A stretch of DNA of 47,510 nucleotides from Paraburkholderia ultramafica (GCF_902859915.1 NZ_CADIKK010000047.1:1-47510), one strand, 5' to 3'; counted from the first letter of the stretch, positions 25,401 through 33,169 are shown. The notes: a model not told the origin generated them from the sequence alone. Numbers and translations: made by a program.

Positions 25401-25426
25401 TGTTCTTCATCCAATGATGTTCCCAC
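22421..25426 (-). CDS. FAD-binding and 4Fe-4S dehydrogenase, YdiJ/D-2-hydroxyglutarate dehydrogenase type
   Basis: About 1,001 residues from GTG 25426, preferred because GAGGAG lies just upstream; ATG 25336 is an alternative. The order is a VAO/PCMH-type FAD domain (FLARGGGTSQNGQC, then ATHSRCTLGGMIANNSCGAH), a C-terminal FAD-linked oxidase domain with DGCVHARITFD and SGEHGDGQAKAEFLPIMYG, ferredoxin-type clusters (CIGMGKC, TCLACKGCKSDCP) and a CCG-like domain (RLCCGRPLYDFG; DTGCCGMAGSFGF). This fits the YdiJ class that oxidises D-2-hydroxyglutarate to 2-oxoglutarate. The hglS gene, whose product makes D-2-hydroxyglutarate, ends at 26527 just upstream on the same strand, which strongly supports this. 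Confidence 0.9.
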   Translation of the reverse strand: MGTSLDEEQGAGAHALNHAGPRTLNERRVAMPFTGTAAVMQALEGDLRRHVRGEVRFDQGSKALYAADASNYRQVPLAVVVPADVDDLLATLAACRRNDVPFLARGGGTSQNGQCVNVAVVADASKYVNRVVSVDPVARVAIVEPGVVCDTLRDAAEQHGLTFAPDPATHSRCTLGGMIANNSCGAHSVMAGKTVENVEALEIATFDGARFWVGPTSDDELERVIATGGRQGEIYAALKQLRDTYAAQIRAKFPRIKRRVSGFNLDQLLPENGFNVARALVGTEGTCAVTLQAKVRLVKSPAQRVIVVVGFTDIYTAADAVPHFMRYGPIAIEGLDRAIIRGLQARGLKKDEIALLPQGDAWVVLEFGADTQDEVLREAQAAAAYFSSGEAGPNVSAMLVEDRALQAKVWSIRETGASAVALSVDSGTPDPVVGWEDAAVDPLRLGDYLRAFQALVDRYGYETSLYGHFGDGCVHARITFDLRSASGVSTWRKFLREAAELVVEFGGSLSGEHGDGQAKAEFLPIMYGPELMQAMEQFKAIWDPANRLNPGKVVHAYRADENLRMGPAYKPVTLQTRLTFASQEGDGFQREIERCIGMGKCRSLEGGTMCPSYRATREEKYSTRGRAHLFWEMLQGDVIADGWQSREVKEALDTCLACKGCKSDCPTHTDMASYKAEFLSHYYETNRRPRQALFMGRIGQWAPWAARFARLTNFVTRAPGLASVGKWVAGVAQARALPKFAESTYRQIARRAPQTAHDARGDVKKVILWVDTFNDHFTPEIAQAAADVLKQLGWHVVLPKNRLCCGRPLYDFGLLERARELLTHILDNLADDIAAGVPLVGLEPGCLSVFKDELLKQLPGHALAKKLSAQTFLFSDFVARQPFDWPTLAADVIVHGHCHQKALFGMQGDTALLNKLRVKWKLLDTGCCGMAGSFGFNAEHHALSQKIGEDKLFPAVREATAANARTIVLTNGFSCREQIEQGTGHHAMHIAQLAQRALAAR

Positions 25427-25489
25427 TGCGCTCCTCGTCTGCGATGCCGCAAGCCCACATGCCCGCACGCCCACGCTGCCGCTTTATGT

Positions 25490-26527
25490 TCAGGCCGCCT
25501 GACTCGCGGTCATCTTGAAGATGCCCTGCGCGTTGCCCGCGTCGAAACGCAGGTCCGTTTCCCAGCGGCGCGCGTCCTGATCGAAACTCCGCTTGCGCGT
25601 GATGAACTCGTAAAACGAACCTGGCACGTCGCGCGTCACGACGCTGTCGTCAGCCGCCTTGAATTCGCGCCGCACGATGTCCGCGCGATACGCGGTCTGA
25701 AACACCCGGCCCGAACGCGAGCGCTCGACTTCCGGTTTCATCGGACGCCCCTTGGCCTTCTCGTCGTCGGACAGTTTGAACACGTCCTCGACGCGATCGG
25801 TGGCGTGATTGAACGCGTTGCCTTCGGTCGCGATCCACGCCATTTCCGCCGACTCCTGCAACAATACTTCGTAATCGGCTTCGCGTGGCGTCTCGTGCTG
25901 GCGCGCGAAGGCGCCGACGATCACCGGCAGCAATTCATGCGCCGCGTCGAGCGGCAGCACGCCGTCGCGTTCGAGTTCCCACAACTGGCCGGCGGCACGC
26001 GGCGTCAGCGGATCGCGCGACGTGCCGATCACATTCGTCACCGCCTGTTGAAACGCCGCCGAGAAACGCTCCGGATGCAGTTCGCTGACGAAGAACTGCG
26101 CGATCTCATCGGGCGCGTCGTCATGCGCCCACGCGCGGCCCGTCATGCCGAGGCGGTCGAGCGGATAGCGGCCGTTGATGCTGAAGCCGAGCGGCCGCAG
26201 AATGCGTGCGAACGCCGCTTCGCCGGGCGGCAGCGCGCCGCTGTGCGGCCAGCGCACCGTGCGCAGCGCGCCGTGATCGAAGTACACGCTGCCACCGGCG
26301 GCAAGCGTCTGCTCGGTGTACTGACGGCCATTCGCCGAGCGCGCGAGCAGGTCTTCGAATAGCGCCATGTTCATCGCCTGAGCGAGTTCCGCGCGCGTGA
26401 CGCTGCCATCTTCCCATTCGTTGAGGGTGCACGGATGGTTCAGCGTCGCGAAGAGCCGCGCGGTCTTGTCGGCGCCCAGCAGTTTCAGCAGCAGTTGTTC
26501 GATATTCGCATTCTTGATGTTTCGCAT
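25490..26527 (-). CDS. hglS: 2-oxoadipate dioxygenase/decarboxylase (DUF1338, HglS-like)
   Basis: 345 residues from ATG 26527 with a GGAG ribosome binding site. DUF1338 features are the N-terminal LLGADKTARLFATLNHP, VYFDHGALRTVRW (H85, probable metal ligand), GRYPLDRLGMTGRAWAH, and GNAFNHATDRVEDV (H241, probable metal ligand). HglS is a non-haem iron enzyme converting 2-oxoadipate to D-2-hydroxyglutarate and CO2, a step of D-lysine/2-aminoadipate catabolism. This protein is shorter than the about 460-residue P. putida enzyme, so the exact subfamily should be checked. It is followed 64 bases later by the D-2-hydroxyglutarate dehydrogenase gene. Confidence 0.85.
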   Translation of the reverse strand: MRNIKNANIEQLLLKLLGADKTARLFATLNHPCTLNEWEDGSVTRAELAQAMNMALFEDLLARSANGRQYTEQTLAAGGSVYFDHGALRTVRWPHSGALPPGEAAFARILRPLGFSINGRYPLDRLGMTGRAWAHDDAPDEIAQFFVSELHPERFSAAFQQAVTNVIGTSRDPLTPRAAGQLWELERDGVLPLDAAHELLPVIVGAFARQHETPREADYEVLLQESAEMAWIATEGNAFNHATDRVEDVFKLSDDEKAKGRPMKPEVERSRSGRVFQTAYRADIVRREFKAADDSVVTRDVPGSFYEFITRKRSFDQDARRWETDLRFDAGNAQGIFKMTASQAA

Positions 26528-26694
26528 AGCGGTTCTCCACGGAGCGCTTCGGGCGCTCGCCCAAGCGCTCGACAGGGCCAGCCGGCCAAGACGCATAAGG
26601 CAGCGCGGCCATCTTGAAGGCGAGATTATTCAAAATCCGCAGCGCCGCCGTAAAGCGAGATAAAATCGCCACTTAATGCGTTTTTGGAATCAAC
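26528..26694. promoter_or_regulatory. Divergent promoter region, hglS / LysR
   Basis: 167 bases between two divergent start codons. The A/T-rich core around 26626-26640 (ATTATTCAAAAT) is the likely promoter zone. No perfect T-N11-A palindrome stood out to me, so the operator is not placed. Confidence 0.45.
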
Positions 26695-27627
26695 ATGCGA
26701 AAATTCAAGATCCCCAACATGGGCGCGCTGCTCGCTTTCGAAGCCGCCGCGCGACACGAAAGCTTCACGCATGCGGCGCGCGAACTGTTCCTCACCGAAA
26801 GCGCGGTGTCGCGGCAGGTCAATACGCTGGAGAGCAATCTCGGCGTGCGGCTGTTCGTGCGCGTCAAACAGCGCGTGGTGCTGACGAAGGCGGGCAAGGT
26901 CTATAGCGCGCAAGTGCGGCGCTCGCTGGAGCAACTCGACCGCGACACGCTGTCGATCATCGCGCATGGCAGCGGCGGCGGCTATCTGGAGCTGGCGGTG
27001 CTGCCCACGTTCGCGTCGCAATGGCTGATTCCGCGGCTCGCGGCATTCAATACGCAGTATCCGGACGTGCGCGTGAACATGGGCGTGCGCACCGGCACGT
27101 TCCCGTTCGCCGAGACCCATTTCGAAGCGGCGATTCACTACGGCAAGCCGACCTGGCCGGGCACGTCGGCGGATTTTCTGTTCTGCGAGGAAGTGGTACC
27201 GGTGTGTGCGGCGGGTCTGCTGAAGCGGCCCGTGCGGCAGGCGGCCGAACTGCTGGATTATCCGCTGCTGCACTCCACCACCCGGCCGGACGGCTGGGCG
27301 GCATGGTTCGCGAATTTGGACGTCGACGACAACCGGACCATGCAGGGCGTGCGTTACGAACTCCACACGATGTTGATCAGCGCCGCCGCGGCCGGTCTGG
27401 GCATCGCGCTGGTGCCGCGCTTTTTCGTCGATACGCAGCTCGAACGGCTTGGGCTCGTGATACCGCTCGACACGCCGGCCGTCGCGGACTCGGCGTACTA
27501 CCTCGTCTATCCGACCGAGCTAAGCCACGGCAAGCCGCTCGCGAGTTTCCGCGCGTGGCTGTTGCAGGAAGCCGCGGCCTACAGCGCGGTCTATCCCGAG
27601 TTGGCCGGCAAACCCGCTACCGCCTGA
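26695..27627 (+). CDS. LysR family transcriptional regulator (GcvA-like)
   Basis: 310 residues. The N-terminal winged helix reads MGALLAFEAAARHESFTHAA and LTESAVSRQVNTLESNLGV. The effector domain begins about residue 92 with LELAVLPTFASQWLIPRLAAF, typical of the GcvA subgroup. It diverges from hglS across a 168-base intergenic region, the usual arrangement for a LysR regulator and its target, so it probably controls the hglS/D-2-hydroxyglutarate dehydrogenase operon in response to 2-oxoadipate or a related acid. The ligand is inference. Confidence 0.92.
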   Translation: MRKFKIPNMGALLAFEAAARHESFTHAARELFLTESAVSRQVNTLESNLGVRLFVRVKQRVVLTKAGKVYSAQVRRSLEQLDRDTLSIIAHGSGGGYLELAVLPTFASQWLIPRLAAFNTQYPDVRVNMGVRTGTFPFAETHFEAAIHYGKPTWPGTSADFLFCEEVVPVCAAGLLKRPVRQAAELLDYPLLHSTTRPDGWAAWFANLDVDDNRTMQGVRYELHTMLISAAAAGLGIALVPRFFVDTQLERLGLVIPLDTPAVADSAYYLVYPTELSHGKPLASFRAWLLQEAAAYSAVYPELAGKPATA

Positions 27628-27658
27628 TCGCACGCTCGATCAGGCACGCGGCCAGTGC

Positions 27659-28789
27659 TCAAACGCCGGCCTCGCGTGCCTGCGCGAGCGCGGCCAGATT
27701 GCCTTCGCCGAAGCCGTGGTGCCCCTGGCGCTGCACGATCTCGAAGAAGATCTCGCCGGCGCGGCGGCGCACGAAGGTCTGGAAAAACAGCAACGGCACG
27801 CCGTCGGCGCCGATCTCGCCATCCACCAGAACGTGCGTGCGCTTGAGCCGCTCGACGTCGAGCCCATGGCCGGGCAGACGCGCGTCGAGCTGATCGTAAT
27901 AGCGCGGCGGCGGTTCGACGAATTCGACGCCGTTCGCGAGCAACTGCTCGACGCACGCGAGGATATCGTCGGTGGCGAGCGCGATATGCTGCACGCCTTC
28001 GCCCGGGTGGTCCGGCAGATACTCGTGCATCAGGTTGGTCCGGCGCGTGCCTTCTTCATACAGCGGCACGCGGATCGCGCCGCATGGCGACACCATCACG
28101 CGCGATTCCGCCGACACATGCCAGTTCGCGTGCAGCTCGTGAATCTCGCGGAAGTTGAGCAGGTCGCGATAGAAGTCGAGCCATTCCTGCATCCGGCCCT
28201 CGCCGACCGTTTGCGTCAGATGGTCGACCGCGACAAGGCCCATGCCGGTATGGCTCAGGTCGGCGTGCGCCGTGTCGATCTCGATCGGCCGGAAGTCGAT
28301 GTCGAAGATCGAGATGTCGCCGAGGCCGCCACGCTGGCCGCCGCGCCCGCGCCAACGGTCGACGAAATAGATGTGCGAGTCGCCGATGCCCTGGATTGCC
28401 GGAATCAGCAATTCGCCCACGCCGATTTTCTCGCCTTCGAACGCCCACGCGCCGAGTTCGATCGCGCGATCGAACGCGCGCTGCGCGTCGGCCACGCGAA
28501 TGCCGATCGCGCAGATGCCCACGCCGTACTCCTCGGCGTAGCGCGCGGCGAATGAATCGGGCTCGGCGTTGAGCAGAAAATTCATCTCGCCCTGCCGATA
28601 CAGCGTGACGTCCTTGCTGATATGGCGCGCGATCGCCTTGAAACCGAGTTTGGTGAAGGTGTCGCCGAGCGCCTGCGGCTCGCGCGCGGCGAACTCGACG
28701 AATTCGAGGCCGGCAGTGCCGAGCGGATTGTGCTCAGGCGCCGACACGGCGCGCAGCGCGGCGTCTGGAGTGGGCAAGTCGCTGGGCAT
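27659..28789 (-). CDS. hpd: 4-hydroxyphenylpyruvate dioxygenase
   Basis: 376 residues from ATG 28789, chosen for its AGGAGATTGCC ribosome binding site. Two vicinal-oxygen-chelate domains are present. The iron ligands of the family are visible: His in VAVDHLTQTV, His in EGVQHIALATDD and Glu in GEIFFEIVQRQGHHGFGEGN. The enzyme converts 4-hydroxyphenylpyruvate to homogentisate in tyrosine/phenylalanine degradation. The homogentisate genes are not in the window. It converges with the LysR gene at 26695 and is transcribed away from pcaQ, with no co-transcribed partner. Confidence 0.94.
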   Translation of the reverse strand: MPSDLPTPDAALRAVSAPEHNPLGTAGLEFVEFAAREPQALGDTFTKLGFKAIARHISKDVTLYRQGEMNFLLNAEPDSFAARYAEEYGVGICAIGIRVADAQRAFDRAIELGAWAFEGEKIGVGELLIPAIQGIGDSHIYFVDRWRGRGGQRGGLGDISIFDIDFRPIEIDTAHADLSHTGMGLVAVDHLTQTVGEGRMQEWLDFYRDLLNFREIHELHANWHVSAESRVMVSPCGAIRVPLYEEGTRRTNLMHEYLPDHPGEGVQHIALATDDILACVEQLLANGVEFVEPPPRYYDQLDARLPGHGLDVERLKRTHVLVDGEIGADGVPLLFFQTFVRRRAGEIFFEIVQRQGHHGFGEGNLAALAQAREAGV

Positions 28790-29095
28790 GGCAATCTCCT
28801 TGTACAGTCTTTCGACGCTGTGTGCGGTGTCTCTCGTGGTCGGTGCAAGCCGCCGACTACCCGCAGGGTGGCAGCGGCTGCGTGGTGTGCCACGGCAAAC
28901 GCGGCCCGCGACGGCTTTTGCACCGTGTTTGTACACCGGGTGGCGGGGCGTTCGCAACCTTCATTTTGTACTGGATGGTTCATATGCGGGGGGGGGGGGG
29001 AGCGGCGCAGATCACGCTGATCGGCGCGCGGCTGGCTACCTGCTGCCTGCATCGCGCGAACTGCGGTGACCGCCCGCACCAGCCGGCAACCTGCA
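28790..29095. other. Intergenic region with a 13-base G tract
   Basis: The upstream region of hpd and downstream region of pcaQ, about 300 bases. It contains an uninterrupted run of 13 G (28988-29000), which is unusual. No gene is recognised; the plus-strand frame across it looks like noise. There is no clear terminator after pcaQ. Confidence 0.6.
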
Positions 29096-30082
29096 TCAAC
29101 TTCTCGACACCCGGCTTCGCCCACGCTTCTGCGCAGCCTTACCCGCAGCCGCCGCCATACGCTGCTGCGCAACCTCGCGCACCGCCTCGATGAACGCCCG
29201 CCCAACCGGCGACGGCTGCGTGTCCGAGCGCCGGATCAAACCGACCGGCTCCCCGGTGCCCGCGAAAGGCAGCGGCAAACGTACCAGCATGCCATGCGCC
29301 AGCTCATATTCCACTGCGCTCAGCGGCACGAACCACACTGCGCCATTCTCGAGCGTCAACGCGCGGCCCGTCGAGACCGACAACACTTCGACGAACGCCG
29401 ACAGCGGCTGCACACCCCAGGCGCTCAACAGACTCTCGGCCGATTGACGGATCAGCGTACCGAACGGCGGCAGCACAACCGGAAACTCCTCCAGCGACGG
29501 AGCCGGCAAGCCCGGCCCCAGCGCCAACGGATGCCCAGCGCGCACCACCGCAATCAGCGGCTCGGTGAACAGCTGCTCGAAACTGAGGCCGACCATCCGC
29601 TCCGGATCGGCCAGGCGCCCAATTGCAAATTCGATCGTGCCCGCTTTCAGCCGCTCGAGCAATTCCGGGTTCGCGCCGGTCGCGAGGCGCACGATCACGC
29701 GCGGCCAGAGCACCGCGAACCGCTTCAGCACCGGCGGGATCAACGCCGCCGCGACGGTCGGCAGAATCCCGATTTCCAGCGTCGCCGCAGCCGCGCCTTC
29801 CGCGCGCGCCAGCAGATCGACACCCTGGCGCAGCGCGCTGACACATGCGCTTGCGTGCGGCATGAACAGTTGCCCCTCGCGGGTCGGCACGGCACCGTGG
29901 CGGCCGCGCTCGAACAGCTTCACGCCGAGAATCGCCTCGAGTTCGGCGACCGTCTTGGAAACGGCGGGCTGGGTGATCGACAGGCTGTCGGCAGCCCGCT
30001 GGACGCTGCCGAACTGGGCGACGGCCAGAAAGCACTGGAGATGGCGGAATTTGACGCGGCTGTCCGCGAGACTGCGTTGCAT
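29096..30082 (-). CDS. pcaQ: LysR family activator of protocatechuate genes
   Basis: 328 residues. The helix-turn-helix FRHLQCFLAVAQFGSVQRAA and LSITQPAVSKTVAELEAILG is typical of PcaQ/GalR-type LysR proteins, with effector-domain features IGILPTVAAALIPPVLKRF and GTIEFAIGRLADPERMVGLS. PcaQ activates the pca genes when beta-carboxy-cis,cis-muconate accumulates. It is divergent from pcaHG, and a PcaQ-like box overlaps its own start codon, which implies autoregulation. The C-terminal extension (about 25 residues, basic) is longer than usual. Confidence 0.9.
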   Translation of the reverse strand: MQRSLADSRVKFRHLQCFLAVAQFGSVQRAADSLSITQPAVSKTVAELEAILGVKLFERGRHGAVPTREGQLFMPHASACVSALRQGVDLLARAEGAAAATLEIGILPTVAAALIPPVLKRFAVLWPRVIVRLATGANPELLERLKAGTIEFAIGRLADPERMVGLSFEQLFTEPLIAVVRAGHPLALGPGLPAPSLEEFPVVLPPFGTLIRQSAESLLSAWGVQPLSAFVEVLSVSTGRALTLENGAVWFVPLSAVEYELAHGMLVRLPLPFAGTGEPVGLIRRSDTQPSPVGRAFIEAVREVAQQRMAAAAGKAAQKRGRSRVSRS

Positions 30083-30140
30083 AACGAGAGGTTATACGAA
30101 AAGAGCGAAAACGTCATTTTGCATAACCGCTCGGGTTGGA
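30081..30140. promoter_or_regulatory. PcaQ-binding sites in the pcaQ-pcaH intergenic region
   Basis: Two boxes fit the published PcaQ pattern ATAACC-N4-GGTTAA. Box 1 is ATAAC-GAGA-GGTTAT (30081-30095) and overlaps the pcaQ start codon. Box 2 is ATAACC-GCTCG-GGTTGG (30123-30139) and lies about 55 bases before the pcaH start. Their positions suit activation of pcaH and repression of pcaQ by the same protein. The match is by eye. Confidence 0.7.
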
Positions 30141-30190
30141 TAAAGTCCCTCCATAACGCCGTATCCCACAATTGCTCGAAGGAGACACTG

Positions 30191-30895
30191 ATGGAAGATT
30201 CCCTTCTCACCCCGCGTGACTTCACGTCCCACCCCTCGTACATCTATCCCGGCTACGGTTCGTCGGTCAAACGCGGCCCGACGCGCCCGCTGATTCCGCT
30301 GAAGGAAAAACTGCGCGACCAGCGCGTGCCGGTCTATGGCACGGACGACCTCGGCGCGCTCGATCACGATCTGACGCGCAACGCGGTGCGCAACGGCGAG
30401 CCGCTCGGCGAGCGCATCATCGTGACGGGCCGGGTGCTCGACGAAGGCGGCCGCCCGGTGCGCAATACGCTGGTCGAAATCTGGCAAGCCAACGCGGCCG
30501 GCCGTTATGTGCACAAGGCCGATCAGCACGACGCGCCGCTCGACCCGAACTTCCTCGGCGCGGGCCGCTGCCTCACCGACAACGAAGGCCGCTACCGCTT
30601 CCTGACGATCAAGCCGGGTGCCTATCCGTGGGGCAACCACCCGAATGCGTGGCGTCCCAACCATATCCACTTCTCGCTGTTCGGCGACCACTTCGGCTCG
30701 CGCCTCGTCACGCAGATGTACTTCCCCGGCGACCCGCTGCTGGCCTTCGACCCGATTTACCAGGGCACGCCGGAGCATGCCCGCGAACGCATGATCGCGA
30801 GCTTCTCGCTCGACACCACGAAAGAGGCCTATGCGCTCGGCTACGATTTCGACATCGTGCTGCGCGGCCCCAACGAAACTCCGATGGAGCGCTAA
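30191..30895 (+). CDS. pcaH: Protocatechuate 3,4-dioxygenase beta subunit
   Basis: 234 residues from ATG 30191 with a GGAGACACTG ribosome binding site. The intradiol dioxygenase core carries the Fe(III) ligands: tyrosine in RYRFLTIKPGAYPWGN and the H-x-H of PNAWRPNHIHFSLFG, preceded by IEIWQANAAGRYVHKADQHD-like sequence (VEIWQANAAGRYVHKADQ). The enzyme cleaves protocatechuate to beta-carboxy-cis,cis-muconate in the beta-ketoadipate pathway. pcaG starts 3 bases after the stop. Confidence 0.96.
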   Translation: MEDSLLTPRDFTSHPSYIYPGYGSSVKRGPTRPLIPLKEKLRDQRVPVYGTDDLGALDHDLTRNAVRNGEPLGERIIVTGRVLDEGGRPVRNTLVEIWQANAAGRYVHKADQHDAPLDPNFLGAGRCLTDNEGRYRFLTIKPGAYPWGNHPNAWRPNHIHFSLFGDHFGSRLVTQMYFPGDPLLAFDPIYQGTPEHARERMIASFSLDTTKEAYALGYDFDIVLRGPNETPMER

Positions 30896-30898
30896 GCC

Positions 30899-31486
30899 AT
30901 GACCACTCTGAAGCAAACGCCTTCGCAAACCGTTGGACCTTACTTCGCCTACGGTCTCTGCCCGCAGCAATACGACTTCGACTACAAGAGCCTGTTCACG
31001 TCCGTGATCGCCGAGCGCGAAGCGGCTGGCGAGCACATCACGATCGTCGGCCAGGTGTTCGACGGCGACGGCAAGGTGGTCGGCGATGCGATGATCGAAA
31101 TGTCGCAAGTAGACCCCAACGGCCACTTCCCGGAGTCGCGCGACGAAATCCTGAAGACCGGTTTTTGCGGCTTTGCACGCGTGGGCACCGGCACGGATCC
31201 GCACAAGCGCTTTATCGTGCAAACGGTGAAGCCTGGCCGCGTCAGCCCGGATGAAGCGCCGCACGTGAATGTGATCCTGACGATGCGGGGTATGCTGCTG
31301 CACACGTTCACGCGCATCTATTTCGAGGACGAAGCGCAGGCGAACGAACGGGATGCCGTGCTGGCAGCGGTTCCGGCCGACCGGCGCGGCACGCTGATCG
31401 CGCGTCGCGAGCCGAATAGCGCCAATGTGTACCGCTTCGACATCCACATGCAGGGCGACAAGGAAACCGTATTCTTCGACCTGTGA
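30899..31486 (+). CDS. pcaG: Protocatechuate 3,4-dioxygenase alpha subunit
   Basis: 195 residues. It has the intradiol fold but lacks the second pair of iron ligands that is in PcaH. Alpha-subunit signatures are QTVGPYFAYGLCPQQYDFDY, GQVFDGDGKVVGDAMIEM and the C-terminal RFDIHMQGDKETVFFDL. It pairs with PcaH to form the active (alpha-beta-Fe) unit. It lies 3 bases after pcaH and 22 bases ahead of a LysE-type exporter, so the three form one operon. Confidence 0.96.
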   Translation: MTTLKQTPSQTVGPYFAYGLCPQQYDFDYKSLFTSVIAEREAAGEHITIVGQVFDGDGKVVGDAMIEMSQVDPNGHFPESRDEILKTGFCGFARVGTGTDPHKRFIVQTVKPGRVSPDEAPHVNVILTMRGMLLHTFTRIYFEDEAQANERDAVLAAVPADRRGTLIARREPNSANVYRFDIHMQGDKETVFFDL

Positions 31487-31508
31487 AGCGCGCATAGGAG
31501 ACACGACA

Positions 31509-32144
31509 ATGCCCGCCTCAACCGCCATCCTCACCATCCTGGCCGCGCTACTTCTAGGCGCAATGAGTCCGGGACCGAGCTTCGTCATCGTTGCTCGCAA
31601 TGCGATCGGGCTGTCGCGTGGCGATGGTCTTGCTACCGCGCTCGGCATGGGCATTGGCGGCGTGTTCTTCAGCGGTATCGCATTGCTCGGCCTCTACACA
31701 TTGCTGGCCACGGTCGAATGGCTCTACGTCGGCCTGAAGGTCGCGGGCGGCGTCTACCTGATCTACCTTGCGTCGAAAATCTGGCGCGGCGCGGCCAAAC
31801 CGCTCGCGTTCGACGCGGCACAAACCGCCTCCACCAATCCGCGCAAATCTTTCTGGATCGGTTTGAGCACGCAACTCAGCAATCCGAAAACGGCCGTCTA
31901 CTACGGCAGTATCTTCGCGGCGCTGCTTCCGCAGCATCCGCCGTTGTGGTGCTATTTGGCGCTGCCGCCTGCGATCTTCGCGATCGAGGCCGGCTGGTAC
32001 ACGGTCGTCGCGTTGTGCTTTTCGAGCAAACGGCCGCGCGAAATCTATTTGCAGTGGAAAGCCTGGATCGATCGCGTTGCTTCGAGCGCGGTGGCTGCTC
32101 TCGGATTGCGCCTGATTCTGACCGCACATAAAGTAGGCATCTAA
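31509..32144 (+). CDS. LysE family translocator
   Basis: 211 residues from ATG 31509, with an AGGAG ribosome binding site in CGCATAGGAGAC. About six membrane helices start with the signature AALLLGAMSPGPSFVIVARN. Typical family residues are present: GDGLATALGMGIGGVFFSGI and FWIGLSTQLSNPKTAVYYGSI. LysE/RhtB proteins export amino acids or small acids. Its place as the third gene after pcaHG suggests it exports a metabolite linked to protocatechuate use, which is unusual for a pca operon. The substrate is not known. Confidence 0.9.
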   Translation: MPASTAILTILAALLLGAMSPGPSFVIVARNAIGLSRGDGLATALGMGIGGVFFSGIALLGLYTLLATVEWLYVGLKVAGGVYLIYLASKIWRGAAKPLAFDAAQTASTNPRKSFWIGLSTQLSNPKTAVYYGSIFAALLPQHPPLWCYLALPPAIFAIEAGWYTVVALCFSSKRPREIYLQWKAWIDRVASSAVAALGLRLILTAHKVGI

Positions 32145-32174
32145 AGCGCTCACTGCTCGCTGTACGGCTTGAAC

Positions 32175-32204
32175 GGCATGGCGCGTCGACCGACGCGCCA
32201 TGCC
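32175..32204 (+). terminator. Perfect 14-bp inverted repeat downstream of lysE
   Basis: GGCATGGCGCGTCG (32175-32188) is separated by AC from CGACGCGCCATGCC (32191-32204), a perfect 14-bp stem. It lies 30 bases after the LysE stop and has no T-run. A factor-assisted terminator or mRNA-stabilising hairpin is likely. Confidence 0.55.
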
Positions 32205-32449
32205 GGGAACCAGGGCCCTATCGCCACGCGTCCAGCGACAGCGATTTGCGATGTCCAACCAAACAGTTACAAGTTATGTGTTGACGCTGACATGCTCCGG
32301 CGGTTACTGTGGCACCCGAAGTTCAAGAAGTTCGATTGCTGTTCATCAATGTCTCGCTCCTCAGCGGTATTCGTTGTCCTCTCCCTCCTTGACGCTTCAC
32401 GCGCTCTTCACCAGAGCAAATTTTTCTATTTTTTCCTCAAGGATTCTTC
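32205..32449 (+). promoter_or_regulatory. Long untranslated leader of the cold-shock gene
   Basis: About 240 bases without a convincing gene precede cspA. Such long 5' leaders are typical of temperature-sensing cold-shock mRNAs. It ends in an A/T-rich stretch (TTTTTCTATTTTTTCC, about 32420-32436) and AAGGA at 32438-32442 ahead of the ATG. Confidence 0.4.
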
Positions 32450-32653
32450 ATGGATACCGGTACCGTTAAGTGGTTCAACGACAGCAAAGGCTTTGGCTTC
32501 ATCACCCCGGACAAGGGCGGCGACGACCTGTTCGCGCACTTCTCCGAAATTCGCAGCGACGGCTTCAAGACGCTGGCTGAAAATCAGAAGGTGAGCTTCG
32601 AAACGAAGCAAGGCCCGAAGGGTCTGCAAGCGGCTAACATCAAGCCGCTGTAA
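32450..32653 (+). CDS. cspA: Cold-shock protein (CspA family)
   Basis: 67 residues forming a single cold-shock domain with both RNA-binding motifs: KGFGFI (RNP1) and DLFAHF (RNP2), plus MDTGTVKWFNDSKGFGFITP at the start. It binds single-stranded RNA as a chaperone. It is full length, with a small hairpin (TGTCCG/CGGACA) just after the stop codon. Confidence 0.97.
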   Translation: MDTGTVKWFNDSKGFGFITPDKGGDDLFAHFSEIRSDGFKTLAENQKVSFETKQGPKGLQAANIKPL

Positions 32654-32944
32654 GTTTGAAGGGCTCGGTGTCCGGCAACGGACATCGGGCTGCAGCGACA
32701 TCCTCGCGGAGCTTTGTCTCCCACAGTTGGCGCAATCGCTTTTTAGCTGCATTCATTCAAGCAGCTTGCCTGAGCGCCAAACGCCTCGTTGCACCTCATT
32801 CTCCCCTCCGGCTTCAACGCCCATTTTTTCGCTTCCCGACTGCGTCAGGATTCGGCTCGCAATGGCTTTGAATCAGCTCGTCCGTGTAACTCGCATAACG
32901 GGTTCGTACGGCAGGCGCGCACTCGAACATTATTAAAATATAGA

Positions 32945-33169
32945 ATGCAATCCAAACATAATCATCATTACAACGGCTATGCCGTCAAACCCTCGGCACA
33001 TCGTTTGCCCGACGGTAGCTTTTCATCCAACCTGCTGCTCGAACGCGCCGACAGCGCGCGTACCGAAGGGCGCTACCAGTTCTATTCGCTCGACTACTTC
33101 GCGAACGAAGAACAGGCTTTGCAGCACTCGGCGCGCTGGGCACATCATTGGGTCGACACGCGCGGTTGA
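32945..33169 (+). CDS. DUF6566 family protein
   Basis: A 74-residue basic, histidine-containing protein from ATG 32945: HHYNGYAVKPSAHRLPDGSF, RTEGRYQFYSLDYFANEEQA and ARWAHHWVDTRG. This pattern recurs in small Burkholderiales proteins annotated as DUF6566, function unknown. No membrane segment or signal peptide. An in-frame upstream extension exists but looks non-coding, so I used the internal ATG. It stands alone. Confidence 0.75.
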   Translation: MQSKHNHHYNGYAVKPSAHRLPDGSFSSNLLLERADSARTEGRYQFYSLDYFANEEQALQHSARWAHHWVDTRG

